From Vibrio sp. 10N.286.49.B1 (GTDB lineage: Bacteria; Pseudomonadota; Gammaproteobacteria; Enterobacterales; Vibrionaceae), in contig NZ_MCUW01000027.1 of assembly GCF_002873335.1 (NCBI RefSeq), forward strand, positions 158,410-222,409: a stretch of 64,000 nt of DNA. The letters are read 5' to 3'. The stretch's first letter is position 1. Each line of letters begins with the position of its first letter. This document shows, piece after piece, positions 45,673 to 56,428 of this stretch. Made by a program: the position numbers and the translations under genes. The notes below the pieces were generated by a model. That model was given only the letters and a program-made list of their open reading frames with translations, searched no databases and was not told the DNA's origin.

Positions 45673-46968
45673 ATGTTTAATATCGCTATGAATGAATTGA
45701 GAAAAATGGGCGCCATCGGCGGCGCCGTTGCACTGGTCTTATGTTGGCCCCTTGCTGTGGGGCATATTGGTCAAAAAGTTATCGAAGATGGTATTGAACA
45801 TCTGAATAGCGATAGTGTTGCTTCAGAGCTTATAAGCTATGATCGTGGTTACTTGTCATCTCATGTTGAAACACGCTACGAAGTTAAAGACGCAGTGCTT
45901 AAAGAGCAGTTGGAGATGGACGGGTTACCTACTGAGTTTACTGTAGCGAGTGAGGTGACCCATGGTTTGTTCAGTTTGAGTGCTGAATCCGTTATCACTA
46001 ACTTTCCAGACTTTCCGCTTTTACTCACGACAGACACCCAATTAAATGGCAACACGGACTATGAACTATCGCTCGATAGCTGGAATTATCAAGGTAATGA
46101 TAATCAAAAAGTCAGCTTTTCAATTTCACCGGCTTTTGCTCGTGGTACGGCGACAGTATTGGGACAGGTTTCTCTCGAGGCTAGCGTTCCTTCAATCCAG
46201 CTCGATTTTGAAAATGGCGAACAATTGATTTTGACCGATCTTTCGGTAAGCGGTGATGGCAAAAAGGAACAAGATTTCTGGCTCGGTGAGCAGAAAGCCT
46301 CCTTAAAAAGTTTCCAAATTTTAGATGAGCATCACAACAGTTTATTCGATATCAATTCCGCATCTTACACCTTTAAATCTGCTCTAGACGCGGAGCAAGA
46401 CAAAATAGACACACAGCATCTATTTGATTTGAAGCAATTGGATTATCCGGAAGGTGGCAAACTCAGCGACCTCAATGTGGACTTCGCACTTGAGTCGTTA
46501 GATCGTCAAGCTTTTGAAGGCCTTGTTGGTATTTATCAAGCGAATCCGTCTTTGGAACACGCTGATATCAACACGCTGGCACCACTGGTAGAAACTTTAT
46601 TTGCTCGTGGGTTTAAAATTTCGATGAATGACATGCATTTTACATTACAAGATGGTGAGTTTAAGTCGAAATGGTTATTGGAAGTTCCTGAAGGGACGGA
46701 AAATGTATCGAAAGATCCAAGCATTATATTGCCGTCGTTGACCGGTAACATTGATGCCTATATGTCAAATAGTATGATCGGCTCACACCCAATGCTGTCG
46801 CAAGGTATTGATGAGTTAGTTGTTATGGATATGGTTAAACAGCGAGAGTCCGGCTATCAACTCAATGCTAATGTCGACAATGGGCAATTGGTCTTTGAAA
46901 ATGGACAAAAAATCCCACTGCTAGCATTATTCTTACCCCTAATGATGACGCAGCCAGCAGGGCAATAG
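45673..46968 (+). CDS. DUF945 (YdgA) family protein
   Basis: 431 residues from the first ATG; one at 45688 would remove five. No clear ribosome site distinguishes them. An N-terminal membrane anchor (about 12-30) is followed by a long beta-rich periplasmic domain with LISYDRGYLSSHVETRYEV near the start, a hallmark of DUF945/YdgA proteins, and a hydrophobic C-terminal stretch (IPLLALFLPLMM). The family is structurally related to AsmA-like/lipid-transfer beta proteins but its role is unproven. It ends at a 17-bp hairpin and is monocistronic. Confidence 0.85.
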   Translation: MFNIAMNELRKMGAIGGAVALVLCWPLAVGHIGQKVIEDGIEHLNSDSVASELISYDRGYLSSHVETRYEVKDAVLKEQLEMDGLPTEFTVASEVTHGLFSLSAESVITNFPDFPLLLTTDTQLNGNTDYELSLDSWNYQGNDNQKVSFSISPAFARGTATVLGQVSLEASVPSIQLDFENGEQLILTDLSVSGDGKKEQDFWLGEQKASLKSFQILDEHHNSLFDINSASYTFKSALDAEQDKIDTQHLFDLKQLDYPEGGKLSDLNVDFALESLDRQAFEGLVGIYQANPSLEHADINTLAPLVETLFARGFKISMNDMHFTLQDGEFKSKWLLEVPEGTENVSKDPSIILPSLTGNIDAYMSNSMIGSHPMLSQGIDELVVMDMVKQRESGYQLNANVDNGQLVFENGQKIPLLALFLPLMMTQPAGQ

Positions 46969-46996
46969 CGCTGCTCGCGATGTACGTTGTTTATCG

Positions 46997-47034
46997 AAGC
47001 AAGAAAAGAGGTCTTAGGACCTCTTTTCTTGCTT
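46997..47034 (+). terminator. Long perfect hairpin after the DUF945 gene
   Basis: AAGCAAGAAAAGAGGTC (46997-47013) is exactly complementary to 47018-47034 around loop TTAG: a 17-bp stem with a T-rich descending side, 29 bases past the stop codon. Confidence 0.85.
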
Positions 47035-47100
47035 CTTATCTTTATAAAAACATGATATTACTGAATCTTAAACCGATAAATAGTTAGGAGTAGTAAGTTC

Positions 47101-48195
47101 ATGGAGCCGATTCACCATAGCGTATTCAATTTCAGTGCAGGCCCAGCAGCATTGCCAAAAGCCGTCATGGAAAAAGCACAAGCTGAGTTTGTTGACTGGA
47201 ACAATCTGGGTACATCGGTCATGGAAGTGAGTCATCGCGGCAAACCTTTTATCAAGGTAGCAGATGAAGCCGAACAAGATCTTCGAGATCTGATGAATAT
47301 TCCTGACAATTATAAAGTCTTATTTTGCCATGGCGGAGCAAGGGCGCAATTTTCTGCGGTTCCTCTGAATTTGCTAGGGGATAACAAAACGGCGACTTAC
47401 ATCGATGCTGGTTATTGGGCTGAAAGTGCGATTGAAGAAGCTCGTAAATATTGCACACCGAATGTCTATCAAGCGAAAACAACGATTGATGGGAAGGTAT
47501 CGGTGGTACCCGCCTGCGATTGGGAAATTGCCTCTGATTCTGCATTTGTTCATTTTTGTCCAAATGAAACGATCGATGGTATTGAGATTAACGATCTCCC
47601 ACAGACAGACTTACCAATTGTTGCAGATATGTCGTCGACCATTCTGTCTAGAGAAATTGATGTATCCAAATATGGTGTGATTTACGCAGGGGCACAAAAG
47701 AATATTGGGCCTGCGGGAATTTGTATTGTGATCGTTCGTGATGATTTACTGGATTTAGCAAGTAGCGTTCTGCCGTCGTTCCTCAACTATAAGGTGTTGG
47801 CGGAAAAAGATTCCATGTATAACACACCACCAACATTTGCGTGGTATCTGTCTGGGCTTGTCTTTAAGTGGCTTAAAGAGCAGGGCGGTGTTGCTGAAAT
47901 CGAGACTCGCAATAAGGTAAAAGCTGCGCTGCTTTATGACTACATTGATGAGTCAGCATTCTATAAAAACGATGTACATTCAAACAATCGTTCACTAATG
48001 AACGTCCCATTCCAGTTGGCTAAGCCAGAATTGGATGACACTTTCTTAGCGCTTGCCGAAGAGCGCGGCTTACGTGCATTAAAGGGACATCGTGCGGTTG
48101 GTGGAATGAGAGCCTCTATCTATAACGCAATGCCGATCGAAGGTGTACAAGCACTTGTAGATTTAATGAAAGAATTCGAAGCTCAATATGCCTAA
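47101..48195 (+). CDS. serC: Phosphoserine aminotransferase
   Basis: 364 residues, class V aminotransferase. Landmarks: [10 protein letters not shown] at the start, GGARAQF (phosphate cup), the PLP lysine in [23 protein letters not shown] and the C-terminal [15 protein letters not shown]. It converts 3-phosphohydroxypyruvate and glutamate to phosphoserine (serine synthesis) and acts in pyridoxal phosphate synthesis. TAGGAG precedes the ATG. Single gene with a 20-bp terminator; aroA does not follow as it does in E. coli, which is the usual Vibrio arrangement. Cytoplasmic. Confidence 0.97.
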   Translation: MEPIHHSVFNFSAGPAALPKAVMEKAQAEFVDWNNLGTSVMEVSHRGKPFIKVADEAEQDLRDLMNIPDNYKVLFCHGGARAQFSAVPLNLLGDNKTATYIDAGYWAESAIEEARKYCTPNVYQAKTTIDGKVSVVPACDWEIASDSAFVHFCPNETIDGIEINDLPQTDLPIVADMSSTILSREIDVSKYGVIYAGAQKNIGPAGICIVIVRDDLLDLASSVLPSFLNYKVLAEKDSMYNTPPTFAWYLSGLVFKWLKEQGGVAEIETRNKVKAALLYDYIDESAFYKNDVHSNNRSLMNVPFQLAKPELDDTFLALAEERGLRALKGHRAVGGMRASIYNAMPIEGVQALVDLMKEFEAQYA

Positions 48196-48221
48196 GCTAA
48201 ACAAGCTTAAGCGGTAAGCAC

Positions 48222-48266
48222 TGAACCAATAAAAAAACGCCGTTAAGGCGTTTTTTTATTGGTTCA
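48222..48266. terminator. 20-bp bidirectional terminator serC / cydC
   Basis: Bases 48222-48241 are exactly complementary to 48247-48266 around GTTAA. The seven-A and seven-T runs serve termination in both directions between convergent genes. Confidence 0.93.
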
Positions 48267-48323
48267 CATCGGAATGTATAGTGGCGAACTCTTCATCGCT
48301 GTAGGCCACGACGCAAAAACGAT

Positions 48324-50045
48324 TTAAAGAGTTTGGTTAAGCTCAAAGTAGCGAGCTTGGTTTGCCATCAATTGAGCATGGCTACCGTGTTCAATGATTT
48401 GCCCTTGTTCCAGTAGGCATATTGCATTGAATGAGCTCAGATTAACCAATCTATGTGTTATGAAAATCACGGTTTTGTTTTTAAAGTGCTCTTCAAACAG
48501 AGACATGATTTGTTGTTCTGTTTGTTTGTCTAGGCCTTCAGTGGGTTCGTCTAAAAGAAGAATCGGTGCGTCGTGTAATACGGCGCGAGCAATGCCTATT
48601 CGTCTTTTTTCACCACCAGAAAGTTGACGCCCACCTTCGCCAAGCCAAGTGTCCAAGCCAGCGTCTTCGAGTAATGATGCTAAGTTAACTTGCACTAAGG
48701 CATCGGCAAGAACATCGTCTCCGGCATCAGGCTGAGCCATTAGAAGATTATCTCGTAAGGTACCATTTAGGATATCAACCCGTTGACTGACAATGCTCAT
48801 TGATTCTCTAAGCTGCGGTTCACTCCATGCTTTAATATTTTGTCCGGCGATGGTAAGCGACCCCGATTGTACATCCCAATAGCGAGAAATGAGCTGTAAC
48901 AACGTGGATTTACCTGAGCCAGTTTGCCCCACGATAGCAAGCTTTTCACCTGCGCCAACAGAAATGGATACACCATCTAACGCATTGTGGTGAGCATCAG
49001 GATAACCGAACTCAACGTCACTGAACTCGATTGAGTACGCCCCGCTGTGCGTAACAGGTTCTGTGCTAAATTGAACCTCCGGCTCCGCCAAAATCACTTC
49101 GTTTAAACGCCTTGCAGACGTCAATGTTTGGCCAAGAAATTGGAAAGCTCCGGCAATAGGCATTAATAATTCAAAACTGGCCATGGTGGCGAAGACCATC
49201 AAAGCGATCAGAGGATCGGGTTGGTTTCCCGCTACGCCATCGGCGGATAGCCACAAGATGAGAATTAATAACCAGCCGTTCGCGAGAATTAATAATCCTT
49301 GTGCAAGGCCAGACACCTTCGCGTGAACATATTGATTGCTGAGCAGCTTGTGCTGTGCGTCCAAAATGGCATGACGATAACGTGACTCTGCGCCAAATAG
49401 TGTTAGCTCACTGTAGCCTTGCAACCAATCTAACGTTCGTACCCTAAGGTCCGCTTTGTTCATGGTCAGTTCGTGACCGTTGTTTTTACCAAGGTAGTAG
49501 AACAACACTGGCCAAACAATTAACAGCACAAGTAAGATACCGCCCAGTGTCAGAGCTAAAGAAGCATCGAACCAATACAGTAAAGCAGTTAAACCCACGA
49601 TCCCAAAGAAACCCACGACAATAGGGCTCACAAGCCTTAAGTAAACGTGGTCCATCGCATCAACATCAGCGACTAAACGATTTAGCATATCCGCATCACG
49701 GATATTAATGGCCTTACTCGGGATGAGAGGTGCAAGTTTAGTAAAGAAGAAGACACGCAAGTCGGTCAGTAGTTTGAACGTTGCATTGTGGCTGACAACA
49801 CGCTCCCCCCAACGTCCCGCAGTCCTACCCATTGCAGCGCCGCGAACACCTGCCCCGGGAAGCATATAATTGAAGGTTTCCCTAGCGATGGTGAGCCCTG
49901 CTACCGCAGAGGCAGAAATAAACCAACCAGACAGTGTGAGTAGGCCAATCGAGGCAAACAACGTTGCAAACGCGAGGACCATACCAAGCGATAAGCCAAA
50001 CCAATGCTTCTTATATAATTTAAGGTAAGGGAGTAAATCACGCAT
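48324..50045 (-). CDS. cydC: Heterodimeric ABC exporter subunit CydC
   Basis: 573 residues: six membrane helices (about 15-315) and an ATPase domain with Walker A VGQTGSGKST, signature LSGGEKRR and Walker B ILLLDEPTEGLD. The start MRDLLPYLKLYKKHWFGLSLG is typical of CydC. With CydD it exports cysteine/glutathione to the periplasm, which is needed to assemble cytochrome bd oxidase and periplasmic cytochromes. Its start overlaps the end of cydD by eight bases, so translation is coupled. Ends in a strong shared terminator. Confidence 0.95.
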   Translation of the reverse strand: MRDLLPYLKLYKKHWFGLSLGMVLAFATLFASIGLLTLSGWFISASAVAGLTIARETFNYMLPGAGVRGAAMGRTAGRWGERVVSHNATFKLLTDLRVFFFTKLAPLIPSKAINIRDADMLNRLVADVDAMDHVYLRLVSPIVVGFFGIVGLTALLYWFDASLALTLGGILLVLLIVWPVLFYYLGKNNGHELTMNKADLRVRTLDWLQGYSELTLFGAESRYRHAILDAQHKLLSNQYVHAKVSGLAQGLLILANGWLLILILWLSADGVAGNQPDPLIALMVFATMASFELLMPIAGAFQFLGQTLTSARRLNEVILAEPEVQFSTEPVTHSGAYSIEFSDVEFGYPDAHHNALDGVSISVGAGEKLAIVGQTGSGKSTLLQLISRYWDVQSGSLTIAGQNIKAWSEPQLRESMSIVSQRVDILNGTLRDNLLMAQPDAGDDVLADALVQVNLASLLEDAGLDTWLGEGGRQLSGGEKRRIGIARAVLHDAPILLLDEPTEGLDKQTEQQIMSLFEEHFKNKTVIFITHRLVNLSSFNAICLLEQGQIIEHGSHAQLMANQARYFELNQTL

Positions 50046-51825
50046 CTAAGTTCCCCTTATTACTATCAACCATCGCGTTATGTGATGCCAACATCGTGCT
50101 AAACATCCCATCAGATTCGGTCAATGAAGCAAAGTTTCCTACCTGTTCAAGCTTGCCATTGTTCATGACCCAAATGGTGTCCATATTTTTTAGTTGAGAC
50201 AATTGGTGAGTGACCGTTAAGGTGGTTTTCCCTTGCGTCGTTTGTACAATACCTTCGTTGACGAGTCTTTCACTTTTAGCATCTAGGCTGGCAGTGGGTT
50301 CGTCGAGCAACCAAAATTGACCATCTTGTATCATTGCACGGGCAAGCGCTAAGCGTTGCGCCTGACCAACCGAAAGGCTCGCAGAGCGATCCGTGACTTG
50401 ATAATCGAGTCCATGCTCGTCGACAAACTCGGCAGAGAATGACGAAGACAACGCCGAGGAGATGGTTTGGTCAGAGACGTTCTGTTTTCCGAGCGTGATG
50501 TTGTCGCGAATACTGCCATGCAATAGTAATGGGTTTTGCCCAACCCAACTCACTCGCTCACGCCATTCATCGCATACGATGTCTCGGAGTTCTTGTCCGT
50601 TGATTTTTAACGAACCAGAGTATGGCATGAAGCCCAAAATAGTGTTCACTAAGCTGGTTTTGCCCGCGCCACTTGGTCCCACCAGTGCAACCGATTCACC
50701 GTGTTTGATTTGGAAGGTAATCGGACCGACGAGACATCGTCCTTCTGGGCTAAAGACCTCTAAATCGGTTGCCTCAAGCTCTATATGTTCGCTTGGTTGT
50801 AAAGGAGATTTACCTTGTGGAAGATCAGGGACTTCGGTCTCTAGGAATTCAACGATACTTTCAGCCGCCCCAACGGCTTGTGCTTTAGCATGGTAAAACG
50901 TACCGAGGTCTCTTAGTGGCTGATAAAATTCTGGTGCCAGAATGAGAATGAATAGACCAGCAAATAGGGTTACCCCCACGCCATAGTGGCCGAAATTGAG
51001 TTCACCAATGAAGCTGAAACCAAAATAAACGGCCGTCATAGCAATAGAGATGGAAGTAAAGAACTCAAGGACAGCAGAAGAAAGGAAGGCAAGACGAAGT
51101 ACGTCCATCGTGCGCTTTCGAAATACCTCTGAAGCCCCCTCAAGTACGACCTTTTCCGCATTGGTACGATTGAAAAGGCGAATAGTGGTCATCGACTGAA
51201 GACGATCATAAAAATGCCCGGATAGTCGTTGTAATGCTTTGAAGTTCTTTCTGTTCGCATCAGCCGCTTTCATGCCCACGAGTGCCATGAAAAGGGGGAC
51301 AAGCGGAGCCGTGATTAAGAAAATCAAACCCGCGGCCCAGTTAACAGGGAAGACAACAATAAGAATGATAAAAGGCACTAAAACAGCAAGCGACATCTGA
51401 GGGAGATATTTAGCAAAGAAATCGTGCATGTCTTCGACTTGTTCCAAGACTAGGGTTGCCCATGAACCGGCAGGCTTTCCTTTGATGTAACTTGGCCCAA
51501 GTTCGTGAAGCTTGTTCAGGACCAGTTCTCGAATGTAACAGCGTATTTTTTCACCACATTTGAACCCAGCGATCTCCCGTCCCCAGGCACAGCTTGCTCG
51601 TCCTGCTACGGCAACAATGAGCCCAATAAAGTACGGCACAAGCTCATATTTATCAGTATGTTCGATTATAAGTTGGTGGAGTATAGTCGCGATTAGTGCA
51701 GCTTGTGCGAGCAAGAACAAGCTAGACAATACACCGAGACCTATCGCAATGAGCAGCCAGCGTTTGGCCAAGCGACTTTGTGTTTTGAGCCACTTATTTA
51801 GGCTCTGCTGTTTCTTTTTATCCAT
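50038..51825 (-). CDS. cydD: Heterodimeric ABC exporter subunit CydD
   Basis: 595 residues: six membrane helices (about 20-310) and an ATPase domain with Walker A VGPSGAGKTS, a signature LSVGQAQR (Val for the usual Gly) and Walker B FWLLDEPTASLD. NLGTFYHAKAQAVGAAE-type sequence before the ATPase domain fits CydD. It pairs with CydC for thiol export in support of cytochrome bd. trxB lies 104 bases upstream on the same strand with a terminator between, as in E. coli, where trxB and cydDC are also neighbours. Confidence 0.95.
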   Translation of the reverse strand: MDKKKQQSLNKWLKTQSRLAKRWLLIAIGLGVLSSLFLLAQAALIATILHQLIIEHTDKYELVPYFIGLIVAVAGRASCAWGREIAGFKCGEKIRCYIRELVLNKLHELGPSYIKGKPAGSWATLVLEQVEDMHDFFAKYLPQMSLAVLVPFIILIVVFPVNWAAGLIFLITAPLVPLFMALVGMKAADANRKNFKALQRLSGHFYDRLQSMTTIRLFNRTNAEKVVLEGASEVFRKRTMDVLRLAFLSSAVLEFFTSISIAMTAVYFGFSFIGELNFGHYGVGVTLFAGLFILILAPEFYQPLRDLGTFYHAKAQAVGAAESIVEFLETEVPDLPQGKSPLQPSEHIELEATDLEVFSPEGRCLVGPITFQIKHGESVALVGPSGAGKTSLVNTILGFMPYSGSLKINGQELRDIVCDEWRERVSWVGQNPLLLHGSIRDNITLGKQNVSDQTISSALSSSFSAEFVDEHGLDYQVTDRSASLSVGQAQRLALARAMIQDGQFWLLDEPTASLDAKSERLVNEGIVQTTQGKTTLTVTHQLSQLKNMDTIWVMNNGKLEQVGNFASLTESDGMFSTMLASHNAMVDSNKGNLDA

Positions 51826-51877
51826 GAAGACGGCTTAACTTAATGAGTATTATTCTTAGAAGAAGCGGGGAGTATAC

Positions 51878-51910
51878 AAAAAAGAACCCAGTGTATACAC
51901 CACTGGGTTC
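51878..51910 (-). terminator. Rho-independent terminator of trxB
   Basis: On the minus strand GAACCCAGTG (51910-51901), seven-base loop, CACTGGGTTC (51893-51884) followed by six T (51883-51878), between trxB and cydD. Confidence 0.93.
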
Positions 51911-51928
51911 TAAGGTTTTACAATTGGC

Positions 51929-53411
<1,483 letters not shown>

Positions 53412-54068
53412 ATGTTACATTCAAATGAAAATACCTTACATCTTACCCAACTTAGTGCTGAAGCCATTCGGCAGCTGTCTCCGTCTTTTTCTAAACTCCC
53501 GAATACGGCCCATGCAGACGGCCAATATCGCCTGCGTCGATACTCTGTCATTCGATCTGTAGCGGGAAAAGTGGTGGAAGAAGATAAGCATAATTTTGTT
53601 CAGACCGAACACTTTAATCACTTTCAAGGGGATGTAATCCGAAATTTTGAGCCAATCGCATCGGCAACATTACAAAGTGCAGGGATGCACGAGCTCGTGT
53701 CTTTATTTATGGCAACCAATCAATTGCCAGATGGGCAAGAAATAGAGATTCATCAAATGCGTATAGCCGCCGTCTACGATGAAACTCAAGTGGCACCAGA
53801 AGGGATACATCAAGATGGATTTGATCATATCGCCATCGTTGGGGTTGAGCGCAAAAACATCGTAGGTGGCGAAGTGATGCTGTACAACGATAATCACGAA
53901 GCACCGTTCTTTAGAAAAGTGCTTGAAGATGGTGAAGTCGCAATTTTAGATGACCATCGTTTGTGGCATAACGCACAACCTATTCGCTGTGTTGACAACA
54001 AAAGTGAAGGCCATATGGATGTGTTTGTACTAACCGCTAAGGAGGGTAACAATGCACTTCACTCCTAA
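53412..54068 (+). CDS. 2-oxoglutarate/Fe(II) dioxygenase (2OG-Fe_Oxy_2 family)
   Basis: 218 residues from the ATG at 53412, eight bases after AAGG. The family includes L-isoleucine 4-hydroxylase of Bacillus. The iron ligands are visible as HQD (H133, D135) and H186 in DDHRLWHN; R192 in QPIRC is where a 2-oxoglutarate-binding Arg is expected. GIHQDGFDHIAIVGVERKNIVGGE is the family core. It probably hydroxylates a free amino acid or small metabolite. Its last 17 bases overlap the aminotransferase-fold gene, so the two are made together. Substrate unknown. Confidence 0.85.
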   Translation: MLHSNENTLHLTQLSAEAIRQLSPSFSKLPNTAHADGQYRLRRYSVIRSVAGKVVEEDKHNFVQTEHFNHFQGDVIRNFEPIASATLQSAGMHELVSLFMATNQLPDGQEIEIHQMRIAAVYDETQVAPEGIHQDGFDHIAIVGVERKNIVGGEVMLYNDNHEAPFFRKVLEDGEVAILDDHRLWHNAQPIRCVDNKSEGHMDVFVLTAKEGNNALHS

Positions 54069-55287
54069 CTCTGCTCGGCAATGCTTTCCTGCTTTAGGAC
54101 AAACCTTTAACGATAAGCCAGTTGTCTTTTTAGATGGTCCTGGTGGATCCCAAGTGCCTAGCAGCGTTTTAGAGGCCATAACCCAATATTTAGGGCGCTA
54201 TAACTCTAATTTAGGAGGGCACTATTTTTCGAGTGTATACACGGTTGATTTGATGACGAAAGCGCGAGTGATAGCGGCGCAATTTCTAAATGCTGAAGGT
54301 GGTGACAACATAGTGTTTGGCGCAAACATGACGTCTTTGACGTTTCAGTTCAGCCGGACTATTTCGCGAGATTGGTTGCCAGGTGATGAGGTTATTGTGA
54401 CGGCGCTCGATCACTACTCTAATGTGTCATCTTGGCAACAAGCTGCTGATGATAAAGGTGCCATAGTTAAGCAAGTGAGAGTTGATGAGCGAGACTGCAC
54501 GCTTGATTATGAGCACTTTGAATCATTACTCACTGCAAATACTAAACTGGTTGCTGTGACTTACGCTTCCAATACCACTGGGTCTGTGACGGATCTTGCT
54601 CGTATCGTGGCGGCAGCGAAGAAAGTGGGGGCTCAGGTTTACGTCGATGCCGTTCATTTTGCACCTCATGCTTTGATCGACGTGCAACGTATAGGGTGTG
54701 ATTATCTAGTTTGTTCTGCCTACAAGTTCTTTGGTCCACACCTTGGTATCGCATATGTTTCTCCTGCACGTATTCATTCACTCGTCCCTTATAAAGTTGA
54801 ACCTGCGACTGATTTAGGACCGGGACGGTTTGAAACGGGGACTCAAAGTTTTGAAGCGTTAGCGGGTCTAATCGCAGCGATTGAGTATTTGGCTCACTGG
54901 GGACAGGGGCACGAACTACGGGAGCGCTTGGTGTCGGCTTCCAGTCTGATTGCGGAACATGAAGAGCAACTCAGTCGTTATTTTTTAGAGCGATTATATA
55001 GGCTCGATTATTTGAGTTTATTTGGGTGCTCGAATGCGGATCACACGCAAAGGACGCCGACTTTCGCACTTCGATCGGATATCTATTCTCCAGACTATAT
55101 GGCGAAGGCACTAGGTGAGCAAAACATCTGTGTGTGGAACGGTCATTTCTACGCATTAGGCTTGGTGAGGCAGCTCGGTATAGAAGAAAGCGGCGGTGTG
55201 TTGCGTGTGGGTTTTATGCATTACAACACGCTTGCTGATGTCGATACGTTTTTTGATGCTATTGAGTTGATACACCGCGGAGATTGA
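54052..55287 (+). CDS. Cysteine-desulfurase-like class V aminotransferase (VC1184 subfamily)
   Basis: 411 residues. PLP residues: D199 and H202 in YVDAVHFAPH and the Schiff-base lysine K225 in CSAYKFFGPHLG. Where SufS-type desulfurases have their catalytic cysteine (GHHCA), this protein has GHFYALGL, so sulfur transfer by the usual mechanism is unlikely. This fits the TIGR01976 subfamily, named after V. cholerae VC1184, whose reaction is unknown to me. The start codon lies inside the dioxygenase gene, with GGAGG-like GGAGGGT upstream. A hydroxylation followed by PLP-dependent cleavage or elimination is a reasonable guess. Confidence 0.88.
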   Translation: MHFTPNSARQCFPALGQTFNDKPVVFLDGPGGSQVPSSVLEAITQYLGRYNSNLGGHYFSSVYTVDLMTKARVIAAQFLNAEGGDNIVFGANMTSLTFQFSRTISRDWLPGDEVIVTALDHYSNVSSWQQAADDKGAIVKQVRVDERDCTLDYEHFESLLTANTKLVAVTYASNTTGSVTDLARIVAAAKKVGAQVYVDAVHFAPHALIDVQRIGCDYLVCSAYKFFGPHLGIAYVSPARIHSLVPYKVEPATDLGPGRFETGTQSFEALAGLIAAIEYLAHWGQGHELRERLVSASSLIAEHEEQLSRYFLERLYRLDYLSLFGCSNADHTQRTPTFALRSDIYSPDYMAKALGEQNICVWNGHFYALGLVRQLGIEESGGVLRVGFMHYNTLADVDTFFDAIELIHRGD

Positions 55288-55317
55288 AGATAAGAAAGCT
55301 GCGGTTACCATGACTCA

Positions 55318-55349
55318 ACACTCTCACCGATCATGAACGGTGAGAGTGT
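55318..55349. terminator. Terminator-like hairpin between convergent genes
   Basis: ACACTCTCACCG (55318-55329) is exactly complementary to CGGTGAGAGTGT (55338-55349) with an eight-base loop; TTTT follows after a short gap on the plus side. Confidence 0.75.
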
Positions 55350-55390
55350 GGCTTTTGTCCTACGGCCCTATACTAACGCAGTGAAGGGGT

Positions 55391-56215
55391 TTACTCAGAA
55401 ACTTCAACTTCATATGAACTAAACTTTCTAATGTTAATCACACCGGTATCAAAAATTAAATACTGGCCCTTAATGCCATTCAAAATCCCAGTCACGACCG
55501 GTTCTTTATCAAAATTATGAGATTTGATCTTAACCGGGTGCTCTTGTACTGGGTAGCTTAATGATGTGATATTTTCGCTGAGAATTTCAACCGAATCAGC
55601 CCCGTATTTTGCTCGAACTTCTTCAATTTTATCGGCAACGAGCGGCAAAAGCTGCTGGGCTTTTTCTTGTAATGGAAGTGGTGAGCCATCTTCTTTTAGC
55701 AATGTGCGCCAATTGGTTTTATCGGCAATGTGCTTTGCAAGTTCAACTTCAATTAGCCCTGAAATATGGCGAGTCGACACTTTTAAAATAGGCAAACCTT
55801 GTGTCGCCCCTTGATCAATCCAACGTGTTGGGATTTGCGTGTGGCGAGTGATGCCTACTTTCAAACTGGATGTGTTCGACAAGTAGACAAAGTGATCCAC
55901 CATGCAGTTCGCTTCGCCCCATTCTGGCTCGCGACACGTACCGGCGTCGTAGTGACAGGTTTCAGGCTTCATGATGCACATGTCGCAGCTTGCCAATTTA
56001 CGCATACAAACAAAACAATGGCCTTGAGCGTAGCTTTTTTTGGTTTTCTTACCACATGCACTGCAAAAAATATTACCAGTGTGAGTGAGAGTGAGAGTGC
56101 GACCGATAAAGGAAGATAACTCAATTTCTTCCTCGCCAACAGGAAGGCGGTAGTGAACGGTTGAGTCGAGAGAGGCACGCATTTTAGACAGCGTACCAGA
56201 TGCAAGAAGTGACAT
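55391..56215 (-). CDS. DUF2797 zinc-binding protein
   Basis: 274 residues. Cysteine pairs CSAC, CFVC, CDMC and single Cys at about 95-110 form a zinc-binding N-terminal part. The middle VYLSNTSSLKVGITRHTQIPTRWIDQGA is the DUF2797 hallmark and resembles GIY-YIG nuclease cores (YLSN...KVGIT). The family has no assigned function known to me; nucleic acid binding is plausible. Single gene, convergent with the aminotransferase pair. Confidence 0.87.
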   Translation of the reverse strand: MSLLASGTLSKMRASLDSTVHYRLPVGEEEIELSSFIGRTLTLTHTGNIFCSACGKKTKKSYAQGHCFVCMRKLASCDMCIMKPETCHYDAGTCREPEWGEANCMVDHFVYLSNTSSLKVGITRHTQIPTRWIDQGATQGLPILKVSTRHISGLIEVELAKHIADKTNWRTLLKEDGSPLPLQEKAQQLLPLVADKIEEVRAKYGADSVEILSENITSLSYPVQEHPVKIKSHNFDKEPVVTGILNGIKGQYLIFDTGVINIRKFSSYEVEVSE

Positions 56216-56428
56216 GACATTACTCTATATATTGTTGTTTTCGTTAGTGTAGCAAATCTGTTTGTTGTGATCTTTAATAGTTAGTGAAGCAAGGACCAGC
56301 TAATCTTAGAAAGATGGCTGAGTACGCGATGGAGTTCATAAAGTTATATGAATGCCTATTGATAAATTTCTCAGACTAATGCTAGTGTTATGGAAGTAAT
56401 ATCAATATTAAAGTAGATCCGGATAGTC

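Noticed and set aside
54052..55287. Calling this gene iscS/sufS cysteine desulfurase
   Set aside because: The catalytic Cys position reads GHFYA, and no Fe-S assembly genes are near.
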